From an uncultured Oscillibacter sp. (GTDB lineage: Bacteria > Bacillota > Clostridia > Oscillospirales > Oscillospiraceae), in assembly GCA_905236835.1 (NCBI GenBank), contig CAJOQY010000348.1, forward strand, positions 1 through 6,087: a stretch of 6,087 bases of DNA, written 5' to 3'. Below the pieces are notes generated by a model. That model ran no database searches. It saw only the letters and a list, made by a program, of their open reading frames with translations, and had not been told where the DNA came from. Shown here in pieces: positions 1-5,922 of this stretch (position 1 is its first letter; every line of letters begins with the position of its first letter). The position numbers and the translations under genes are program-made.

Positions 1-79
1 CCGCGCCTCTTGCATATTGCCGCCGGACGCGTTATAATCAAAATCAAATTGAGAGAAAGCGAGGTTCGCGTATATTATC

Positions 80-766
80 ATGAAACGCAGTGAAATTAAC
101 GCCGCGCTCCGGGAAATGGAACGGATGATCGCCGATTACCGGATTGCCCTCCCGCCGTTCTGTTCGTTTACCCCGGAACAGTGGAACAATATCGGCCATG
201 AATACGACGAAATCCGGGACTGTATGCTCGGCTGGGATATTACCGATTACGGCCTTGGCAAGTTTGACGAAGTCGGCTTTTCTTTGATTACCATCCGCAA
301 CGGCAATCGCGCGATGCCGGAAAAATATCCCAAAGTCTACGCCGAAAAATTATTATATTTAAAAGAAAACCAGTATTCCCCCAATCATTTTCACTGGTAC
401 AAAACGGAAGATATTATCAACCGCGGCGGCGGAAATGTTCTGATCCGCGTGTATAATTCCCTGCCCGATGAGGAAATGGATAAAATCTCTGATGTTACGG
501 TTCACACGGACGGTCGGACATACACGGTCCCGGCGGGGACGCGGATTCGCCTGACGCCCGGCGAAAGCATTCATATTCAACAGCGGCTGTATCATGATTT
601 CACGGTGGAGCCGGGGACGGGCGCGGTATTATTGGGCGAAGTCAGCCAGTGCAACGATGACAATACGGACAATCGTTTTAATCCGCCCGTGGGACGCTTC
701 CCCAAAATCGAGGAGGATGAGCCGCCGTACCGCCTTCTCTGCGGCGAATATCCGCCCGCTAAATAA
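80..766 (+). CDS. D-lyxose ketol-isomerase family protein (cupin-type sugar isomerase)
   Basis: Likely a cytoplasmic, metal-dependent aldose-ketose isomerase converting D-lyxose to D-xylulose and/or D-mannose to D-fructose. The 228-residue length matches the family, represented by the E. coli O157 enzyme of about 227 residues. The metal-binding cluster is visible: His103, His105 and Glu110 in NHFHWYKTED, and a fourth His at 172 in QRLYHDF. From memory, the characterised enzyme uses ligands at almost the same numbers. The segment around residues 145-190 (PAGTRIRLTPGESIHI and onward) is typical of a cupin barrel. The ATG at 80 is the only usual start after an in-frame stop at 50-52. Its ribosome binding site is weak: GCGAGG at 59-64 lies about 15 bases away, so translation may be coupled to an upstream gene. 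The next gene follows after 50 bases with no terminator. The family call is firm. Which sugar is the true substrate cannot be read from the sequence. Confidence 0.9.
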   Translation: MKRSEINAALREMERMIADYRIALPPFCSFTPEQWNNIGHEYDEIRDCMLGWDITDYGLGKFDEVGFSLITIRNGNRAMPEKYPKVYAEKLLYLKENQYSPNHFHWYKTEDIINRGGGNVLIRVYNSLPDEEMDKISDVTVHTDGRTYTVPAGTRIRLTPGESIHIQQRLYHDFTVEPGTGAVLLGEVSQCNDDNTDNRFNPPVGRFPKIEEDEPPYRLLCGEYPPAK

Positions 767-801
767 ATAATAAAATAATAATATATGATGAAATATAAAT
801 C

Positions 802-807
802 AGGAGG
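802..807 (+). promoter_or_regulatory. Ribosome binding site fixing the TTG start of the HD-GYP gene
   Basis: A perfect AGGAGG sits nine bases before the TTG at 817. An in-frame TAA at 796-798 rules out an earlier start. The two ATGs at 785 and 788 are out of frame. The rare TTG start is therefore well supported. Confidence 0.85.
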
Positions 808-816
808 ACGGTTAAG

Positions 817-2919
817 TTGCGAAAAAAATTCCGAAACGTGATCCCGTGGATCATATTCTGTCTCGCGGGAACGGCTTTGAACGTGGCGGGATCAAGGCTG
901 GTTGTCCTGACGGGCCTGCCTCTGTATCTGGATGTGGCGGGAACTGTCCTGACCGCCGCGATTGGGGGTTATCTGCCCGGCATTGTGACCGGTTATCTCT
1001 CAAATCTGTTCAACAGCGCGTATGATCCTATTTCCGTCTTTTACTGCGTGGTCAGCGTCCTGATTGCCGTATCCGCGACGTTTTTATATCAAAAAGGCTT
1101 CTTCCGGAAATTCCCTGATATACTCCTGCCCGTTTTGGTTTTCGCGCTTTTGGGCGGGGGAATTGGATCCGTCATGGGCTGGTTTCTGTATGGATTTGAC
1201 ATAACGTCGGGCGTATCCGCGCCGCTGGCCATAGGGCTTTCTCAAAGCGGCGCGTTCTCCCCGTTCGCCGCGAAACTCACGGCGGATTTCCTGATTGATC
1301 TGGCGGACAAGGCTTTGATCGTCCTGATCGCGGCGCTTGTCCTGCGCTTCGCGCCTCTTCGGCTGGAACAAATTCTCGGCGTCCCGATCCGGCGCGGCGC
1401 GAATCCGGAAAATAATATAAATGATAATATTAAAACAGGCGCGTCGTCCCTGCGGACAAAAATCACGCTCTTGATTTCGGTGTCCATCCTGCTGATCGCC
1501 GTGTCCGGCTCCGGCATCACGTTTCTGCTGTACCGTCAGGCCGTGATTGACGAGCATATCAAAATGGGACAGGGCATCGCGGAACTCGCGGCGGGTTCTA
1601 TTAATCCAGACGCCGTGGATGTTTATCTTTCGCGCGGAGAAAGCGCGGAAGGCTACCGGGAAACGGAAGATACGCTCTATCGAATCCGGAAAAGCTCGCC
1701 CGATATTCTGTATGTTTACGCCTACCGGATTCTTCCGGACGGCTGTCATGTGGTGTTTGATCTGGACACGGAAGATATGCCCGGCTCCGAACCGGGTGAA
1801 ATTATACCGTTTGACGAATCATTTACGGATTACATCCCCGCCCTGCTCGCCGGAGAATCTATAGAACCGATTATTTCCAACGATTCCTACGGATGGCTTC
1901 TGACCGTCTACGCGCCTGTTTATAACGGCGCGGGCGAATGCGTCTGTTACGCGGCGGCTGATATTTCCATGTTGACGCTCCGTGCCAACGAATTAAATTT
2001 CATGGCGCGGGAAATTTCCCTCTTTTTTGGATTTTTTATTTGCATTCTTGCCGTCGCGCTTTGGCTGGCCGATGAAAACGTGATTTCGCCCCTCAACGCG
2101 ATTGCCCGCGCCGCCGGGACGTTCGCCTATGACAGCGAAGAAGCCCGCGCCGAAAGCGTCAAAGCTATTCAGGATCTGGATATTCATACCGGGGACGAAA
2201 TCGAGAATCTTTACAGGGCGATTCTGAAAACCACCGGGGACACGATGGATTATATCGCCGATTCACAGAAAAAAGCGGAGACGATCACGAAAATGCAGGA
2301 CGGTTTGATCGTCACGCTTGCCGATCTCGTTGAAAGCCGGGATCAGAATACCGGGGATCATGTACGCAAGACGGCGGCCTATACGAAAATTATCATGGAG
2401 CAGATGAAGCGGGACGGCGTTTACGCCGATCAACTGACGGATGAATTCGTGGCGGAGGTCATCAGCGCCGCGCCCCTGCACGATCTGGGCAAAATCCATG
2501 TGCCGGACGCGGTTTTGAATAAGCCCGGACGCCTGACGGAAGAGGAATTCCGCGAAATGAAAGGGCATACCAACGCCGGAAAGGATATTTTGACGCAGGT
2601 TATCGCGATTACGCCGGATACCGGCTATCTGCGGGAGGCGCGGAATCTGGCGGCGTTTCATCACGAACGCTGGGACGGTTCGGGTTATCCGTGCGGACTG
2701 GCTGGAAATGACATCCCGCTGTCGGCGCGCGTTATGGCGGTCGCGGACGTGTTTGACGCGCTTGTGTCGCGCCGTTCTTATAAAGAAGCCTTCCCGTTTG
2801 AGAAAGCCATTCAGATTATACGGGAGGGATCCGGCAGTCATTTTGATCCGCAAATCGCCGAGGCGTTTCTGCGCGCCGAGTCGGAAGTCCACCGCGTCGC
2901 CGACGCATTTCAGAAATAA
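817..2919 (+). CDS. Membrane-bound HD-GYP phosphodiesterase with ECF S-component-like N-terminus and Cache-like sensor
   Basis: Predicted signal-responsive enzyme that hydrolyses cyclic di-GMP (some relatives act on other cyclic dinucleotides). Residues 1-180 hold about six hydrophobic segments resembling the substrate-binding (S) subunit of ECF vitamin transporters. Residues 190-212 are a polar linker. A membrane span follows at about 216-239, then an extracytoplasmic Cache-like domain at 240-398 (YVYAYRILPDG, YGWLLTVYAPVY), a second span at about 400-419, a HAMP-like segment to about 478, and the HD-GYP domain at 495-690. The catalytic set looks complete: Glu506, His515, His555-Asp556 (HDLGK), His584, His615-His616, Gly623-Tyr624-Pro625 and Asp644 (ADVFDAL). 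I see no GGDEF or receiver domain. The ligand is unknown. The gene is probably co-transcribed with the isomerase 50 bases upstream, so a sugar or related nutrient is a reasonable but untested guess. The HD-GYP call is very secure and the N-terminal domain call moderate. Confidence 0.93.
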   Translation: MRKKFRNVIPWIIFCLAGTALNVAGSRLVVLTGLPLYLDVAGTVLTAAIGGYLPGIVTGYLSNLFNSAYDPISVFYCVVSVLIAVSATFLYQKGFFRKFPDILLPVLVFALLGGGIGSVMGWFLYGFDITSGVSAPLAIGLSQSGAFSPFAAKLTADFLIDLADKALIVLIAALVLRFAPLRLEQILGVPIRRGANPENNINDNIKTGASSLRTKITLLISVSILLIAVSGSGITFLLYRQAVIDEHIKMGQGIAELAAGSINPDAVDVYLSRGESAEGYRETEDTLYRIRKSSPDILYVYAYRILPDGCHVVFDLDTEDMPGSEPGEIIPFDESFTDYIPALLAGESIEPIISNDSYGWLLTVYAPVYNGAGECVCYAAADISMLTLRANELNFMAREISLFFGFFICILAVALWLADENVISPLNAIARAAGTFAYDSEEARAESVKAIQDLDIHTGDEIENLYRAILKTTGDTMDYIADSQKKAETITKMQDGLIVTLADLVESRDQNTGDHVRKTAAYTKIIMEQMKRDGVYADQLTDEFVAEVISAAPLHDLGKIHVPDAVLNKPGRLTEEEFREMKGHTNAGKDILTQVIAITPDTGYLREARNLAAFHHERWDGSGYPCGLAGNDIPLSARVMAVADVFDALVSRRSYKEAFPFEKAIQIIREGSGSHFDPQIAEAFLRAESEVHRVADAFQK

Positions 2920-3015
2920 ATCCGCCTGAGCGCACGCGCGGGAGAATTTTGATGGATATGATAAATTATAAATTATAATATAAAATATATAAATATTATA
3001 GAATCATATACGAAT
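2920..3015 (+). promoter_or_regulatory. AT-rich spacer with a possible promoter for the DUF4914 gene
   Basis: The spacer contains 40 consecutive A/T bases at 2961-3000. A TATAAT lies at 2974-2979, and the best -35 candidate is TTGATG at 2949-2954 with a long 19-base gap. In such AT-rich DNA a -10 match means little, so the exact promoter is uncertain. I find no convincing terminator for the upstream gene here: the only hairpin, CCGC/GCGG at 2922-2941, has a four-base stem. Confidence 0.25.
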
Positions 3016-3017
3016 GT

Positions 3018-3022
3018 GAGGA
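3018..3022 (+). promoter_or_regulatory. Ribosome binding site selecting ATG 3028 over GTG 3016
   Basis: GAGGA at 3018-3022 sits five bases before the ATG at 3028. The longer in-frame option, GTG at 3016, overlaps this site and has only A/T-rich sequence without a Shine-Dalgarno match before it. The ATG start is therefore preferred. Confidence 0.65.
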
Positions 3023-3027
3023 AAATT

Positions 3028-4926
3028 ATGTTTACAGACAATTATTTCGCGAGATTGAATCTGCCGGACGACGTGCGGGAAGCGTTATCCAAATGCCGTG
3101 TGCTTGCCTACGCGCAAACCCATGAGGAACTGGAAGAAATGGTATACGGCCCCACCCGCACTTCACGCTATGACGTGCAATATATGATAGAAGGCCGCAT
3201 GAACAAAGAGGCGGAAGTCGTGCGCTGCAAAAACGGCTGCGCGGCGAATTTCATGGAGGATTATATGCGCCGCCGCGATCCCGATACGATGACAATCGGC
3301 GACGATCTGCCCACGGACAAGCCCCGTTTTAAAGACCGTTTCGGTTATGATTTCTCCAAACTCCGCGCAGAAACGCTGGAATGGCTGTCCAAACAGATGG
3401 TATTATTATTGCCCTTCACAGCCGGGGACCGGGTTCACGGATCGCCCAGCCTGCTGGTCTGCCCGATCAACGCCACGTTTTTCGCGCTCGGATTGGCCAA
3501 TATGCAGGGCTTTGTCAGCATTTTAGATATTCCCGAGCATTATACCCCCCGGTCTATTATCTACGTCGCCCCGCCGTTCAGACAGACGCATTTTGACGGC
3601 AAACAGATCGTCGTGCATAACCGGAGCGAAAATCTTCATGAAGTATTTTCTTATAATCTTTATCCCGGCCCCAGCGCGAAAAAAGGCGTGTTTTCGATTT
3701 TATTGGACATTGGCGAGCAGGAAGGCTGGATATGCTGTCACGCGTCGGCGGCCATGCTGGAAACGCCATATGAAAATGAAGTCGTATTCATGCACGAGGG
3801 CGCGTCCGGCGGCGGCAAGAGCGAAATGCTGGAGGATTTCCATCGGGGGGAGGAAAATCGCGTCTTAATCGGCGAAAGCACGGAAACCGGCGAAAAATAT
3901 TATTTAACCATCCGCGAAAGCTGTAAAATTTATCCCATCGCGGATGATATGGCCTGCGCGTATAAAGATATGCAGGACCCGGAGAGCGGCAAATTAACAA
4001 TCGTGGACGCCGAGGACGGCTGGTTCCTGCGCATGGACGGCGACAACGCGTATGGCGACAATCCCGCGTATGAAAAAGTCTCGATTCACCCGCCGAAGCC
4101 GTTGTCGTTTTTCAATATCGAAGGCACAGCCGGGGCGACGGCTTTGATCTGGGAACATACGATAGAATCCAACGGCAAACCCAATTCCAATCCCCGCGTG
4201 ATTATCCCCCGGAATATGATCGGCAATATTATCCCGGATGACAGGCCCATGCAGGTGGATGTCAGATCATTTGGCGTCAGAATGCCGCCGTCGTCGTCCG
4301 CGAATCCGAATTACGGCGTCATGGGGATGCTGCAGGTTATCCCGCGTTCTCTGGCGTGGGTATGGCGTCTGGTTTCCCCGCGCGGATTTAATAATCCCAG
4401 TATCGCGGACGCCAACGCGGGCGCGGGATTGACCGCCGAGGGCGTCGGCTCTTACTGGCCGTTCGCCACGGGGAGAAAAGTCACGCAGGCCAATATGTTA
4501 TTGGATCAAATCATGTCCGCGCCGAATACGTTAAATGTCTTGATTCCCAATCAGCATATCGGCGTTTATCGCATTGGATTCGCCGGGGAATGGCTCAGCC
4601 GGGAATATCTGGCGCGGCATCTCGGCACGGTCCGCGCGAAGCATTTAATGCCCGCCCGCTGCCCGATTTTCGGCTATTCGCTCGATGAAATGAAAATCGA
4701 CGGACAATATATCCGCCAGACGTTTTTACGTCCGGAAACGCAGTCCCGCCTTGGCGAGGAAAGCTATGACATCGGCGCGAAAATCCTGACGGATTTTATC
4801 AAGGCCGAGTTGAAACAGTTCCAGACGGACGATCTTTCCCCGCTTGGCCGTGAAATCATCAAATGCGTCATGAAAGACGGAAATCTTGACGATTATTTGT
4901 CCCTCACGCCCATGAAATTAAAATAA
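3028..4926 (+). CDS. DUF4914-type protein with a PEP carboxykinase-like nucleotide-binding core
   Basis: A 632-residue, probably cytoplasmic protein with no signal peptide or membrane span. I recognise it as DUF4914 (no known function). Numbering is from ATG 3028. A P-loop GASGGGKSEM starts at residue 258, preceded by CCHASAAML. Further motifs follow: RVLIGES (about 279-285), NPRVIIPRNMIGNI (about 389-402) and VDVRSFGVRMPPSS (about 410-423). In order and spacing these resemble ATP-type PEP carboxykinase (HCSAN, GLSGTGKTT, LIGDDEH, NTRVxYP, ADAFGVLPP, recalled from memory). This suggests a PEPCK-fold kinase or phosphotransferase. However, the Asp-Asp of LIGDD reads Glu-Ser here, and a separate IADDMAC lies about 20 residues later. 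The protein is about 90 residues longer than usual PEPCK. The gene is flanked by an AT-rich spacer and a downstream hairpin, so it may be a single-gene unit. The family name is fairly sure. The PEPCK link is my inference, and substrate and reaction are unknown. Confidence 0.8.
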   Translation: MFTDNYFARLNLPDDVREALSKCRVLAYAQTHEELEEMVYGPTRTSRYDVQYMIEGRMNKEAEVVRCKNGCAANFMEDYMRRRDPDTMTIGDDLPTDKPRFKDRFGYDFSKLRAETLEWLSKQMVLLLPFTAGDRVHGSPSLLVCPINATFFALGLANMQGFVSILDIPEHYTPRSIIYVAPPFRQTHFDGKQIVVHNRSENLHEVFSYNLYPGPSAKKGVFSILLDIGEQEGWICCHASAAMLETPYENEVVFMHEGASGGGKSEMLEDFHRGEENRVLIGESTETGEKYYLTIRESCKIYPIADDMACAYKDMQDPESGKLTIVDAEDGWFLRMDGDNAYGDNPAYEKVSIHPPKPLSFFNIEGTAGATALIWEHTIESNGKPNSNPRVIIPRNMIGNIIPDDRPMQVDVRSFGVRMPPSSSANPNYGVMGMLQVIPRSLAWVWRLVSPRGFNNPSIADANAGAGLTAEGVGSYWPFATGRKVTQANMLLDQIMSAPNTLNVLIPNQHIGVYRIGFAGEWLSREYLARHLGTVRAKHLMPARCPIFGYSLDEMKIDGQYIRQTFLRPETQSRLGEESYDIGAKILTDFIKAELKQFQTDDLSPLGREIIKCVMKDGNLDDYLSLTPMKLK

Positions 4927-4940
4927 AAATTTTTATCTCA

Positions 4941-4970
4941 TTTCTCGCTGTTTCTTGCCATTTCTTGTCC
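4941..4970 (+). repeat. Three imperfect 10-base tandem repeats
   Basis: TTTCTCGCTG, TTTCTTGCCA and TTTCTTGTCC follow each other head to tail between the DUF4914 stop and the hairpin. They share TTTCT(C/T)G at the start of each unit. The last unit runs into the hairpin stem. No function is evident, and chance is possible in a T-rich 3' region. Confidence 0.45.
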
Positions 4971-4997
4971 CCCTCTCTTGAATGAAGAGAGGGGGAT
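4967..4997 (+). terminator. Stem-loop after the DUF4914 gene (weak intrinsic terminator or RNA 3'-end stabiliser)
   Basis: CCCCCTCTCTT (4969-4979) pairs perfectly with AAGAGAGGGGG (4985-4995) across a five-base GAATG loop. One A-T and one G-T pair can extend the base. What follows is ATTGTCTTGATTGTG, T-rich but without a continuous T run, so termination may be inefficient. It lies about 40 bases after the stop codon, the usual place for a gene-end hairpin. Confidence 0.6.
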
Positions 4998-5016
4998 TGT
5001 CTTGATTGTGATATTC

Positions 5017-5029
5017 GCCAAATATTGGC
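5017..5029. promoter_or_regulatory. 13-base palindrome upstream of the TRAP promoter (possible operator)
   Basis: GCCAA and TTGGC arms flank a three-base ATA centre. The site is 40 bases before the -35 box at 5069, a position that would suit an activator. There is no second copy nearby and no known regulator consensus that I recognise, so this is only a candidate. Confidence 0.25.
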
Positions 5030-5068
5030 CGCTTTTATTGTGCAAAACAGGGAAAACAAATCCGCCCC

Positions 5069-5097
5069 TTGACAGATAAAAAATCGCGTGATATATT
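5069..5097 (+). promoter_or_regulatory. Strong sigma-70-type promoter of the TRAP operon remnant
   Basis: A perfect -35 TTGACA (5069-5074) and a -10 TATATT (5092-5097, five of six bases) are separated by exactly 17 bases. A TG one base before the -10 gives an extended -10 element. Transcription would start near 5103-5105, leaving a leader of about 64 bases before the ATG at 5168. This is the best promoter in the window. Confidence 0.8.
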
Positions 5098-5120
5098 TTA
5101 TTCATAAGTCTGACATAGGG

Positions 5121-5134
5121 CAAAGGACAAAGGA
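5121..5134 (+). repeat. Direct repeat of CAAAGGA in the dctP leader
   Basis: Two exact adjacent copies of CAAAGGA are followed by a partial third, CAAATCA. They lie in the predicted 5' leader, before the real ribosome binding site GGAGGG at 5155-5160. They could be a slippage product or a weak translational element. No function can be shown. Confidence 0.4.
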
Positions 5135-5167
5135 CAAATCAGGGATAAGAGGACGGAGGGAGAGTCA

Positions 5168-5545
5168 ATGAAAATTGGCAAACGAATCGCGGCGGCGCTG
5201 TTCGCCGCCTGTCTCCTGAGCGTAAGCCTGACGGCCTGCGGCGGAGGCGGAAACGCGGTCACGAACGGGGAATATCAGAGCGTCAATCTGGCGATGGCCG
5301 TCAACGGCACGGATACGCAGATTGACTCCCTCGTGGCGAACTATTTCGCCGATCTGGTCATGGAACGCTCCGGCGGCGCGGTCGTGGTGGACGTGTTCCC
5401 CAATGATACGCTCGCGGGCGGCAACGCGACGAAAGGCATTGAATATATCGCCGTCGGCGGATCGGATCTGGGCGCGTATGCCACAAGCGTTTTGGCGAAT
5501 CTGGAACCGAAAATGTCCGTCGCCACGATTCCGTGGTCATTTTAA
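5168..5545 (+). pseudogene. dctP: Truncated dctP: N-terminal part of a TRAP transporter solute-binding lipoprotein
   Basis: DctP proteins bind a substrate (C4-dicarboxylates, sugar acids and similar) outside the membrane and hand it to the DctQ/DctM permease. This 125-residue fragment has a lipoprotein signal: positive start KIGKR, hydrophobic stretch and lipobox LTAC with Cys24. It continues with the usual first lobe, including the segment ending GAYATSVLANLEPKM. A full DctP is about 320-340 residues, so roughly 200 are missing. The reading frame ends at a TAA (5543-5545) that belongs, in another frame, to dctM sequence. This shows truncation by a join rather than a simple stop mutation. The start is secure: GGAGGG at 5155-5160 and a strong promoter at 5069. 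The fragment could be exported and lipidated but lacks the second lobe, so it should not bind substrate. The alternative is an assembly error at the join. Confidence 0.85.
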
Positions 5546-5841
5546 TCGCCGGATGTTTTCTGGATTCCACGTCGGCGTTATATATCTTTACGCCGCTGTT
5601 CGCGCCTGTGGCCACGGCGCTTGGCATCAGCCCCATTCACTTGGGCGTCGTCATGATTGTCAATCTGGCGATTGGCCTGTTTACCCCGCCGGTGGGCGTC
5701 AATCTCTATGTCGCCTGCGGTATCGGCGATATTAAAATTGAGGAAATCTCAAAAGGCATTATCCCCTGTTTAATCGCGGAATTGGTTGTGCTGTTGTTAT
5801 GCACTTACGTCCGCTTCGTGTCGACGATGTTCATTGGATAA
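5533..5841 (+). pseudogene. dctM: 3' remnant of dctM: C-terminal end of the TRAP large permease subunit
   Basis: DctM is the 12-span ion-coupled permease of TRAP transporters, normally about 420-440 residues. Only about the last 100 residues remain. They show the family's terminal features: a membrane segment with GCFLDSTSALYIFTPL, then VNLAIGLFTPPVGVNLYVA, an amphipathic link and a final span ending at the TAA 5839-5841. The frame can be read back to a GTG at 5533, but no ribosome binding site precedes it. Upstream of that the frame is dctP sequence read out of frame. The dctQ gene and about three quarters of dctM are absent. An intrinsic terminator follows 37 bases after the stop, which indicates that this was the last gene of the original operon. 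It is not expected to function as a transporter. Confidence 0.87.
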
Positions 5842-5878
5842 TATTTTTATCAATCAATCTCACGCCGAGAAAACAAAT

Positions 5879-5912
5879 CGCCCTCCGGATTTCTCCGGGG
5901 GACGGTTTTTTT
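5879..5912. terminator. Intrinsic terminator, probably serving both strands
   Basis: An 11-pair stem (5879-5889 with 5894-5904) has one C-A mismatch, one G-T pair and a TTTC loop. It is followed by seven T residues at 5906-5912. Read on the minus strand, the stem is followed by ATTTGTTTTCTCG, T-rich enough to help end transcription of the toxin gene whose stop is at 5923-5925. It separates two convergent units. Confidence 0.85.
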
Positions 5913-5922
5913 ATTTATTTAT

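Noticed and set aside
1..93. Possible 3' end of an upstream gene overlapping the isomerase start
   Set aside because: All three forward frames are open from the left edge: one stops at 35-37, one at 81-83 (overlapping the ATG) and one at 91-93. With so little sequence none shows a recognisable protein, so no gene is called. The weak ribosome binding site of the isomerase makes an overlapping upstream gene possible.
1084..1749. Long minus-strand open frame of 221 codons inside the HD-GYP gene
   Set aside because: It is Arg- and Gln-rich with no domain signature and lies opposite a well-supported gene. It is a by-product of the GC-rich codon use.
2263..2892. Minus-strand open frame of 209 codons opposite the HD-GYP catalytic domain
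   Set aside because: The plus strand encodes all the catalytic motifs here. The antisense product has no recognisable features.
3016..3018. GTG start for the DUF4914 gene
   Set aside because: It overlaps the GAGGA that best serves the ATG at 3028, and no ribosome binding site precedes it.
4998..5020. CRP-type site suggested by TTGTGATATTC
   Set aside because: The second half of the expected inverted repeat (TCACA) is missing.
4938..5123. 61-codon open frame on the minus strand in the spacer before dctP
   Set aside because: It has no ribosome binding site before its start, runs through the hairpin and the promoter, and resembles no family I know. The region is better explained as regulatory DNA.
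5322..5735. Open frame crossing the dctP-dctM join
   Set aside because: It runs out of frame with both DctP and DctM, its product is Arg/Trp-rich without family features, and it arises only from the join.
5533..5841. A genuine small two-to-three-span membrane protein starting at GTG 5533
   Set aside because: There is no ribosome binding site, the sequence is plainly the DctM C-terminus, and the GTG lies inside the join.
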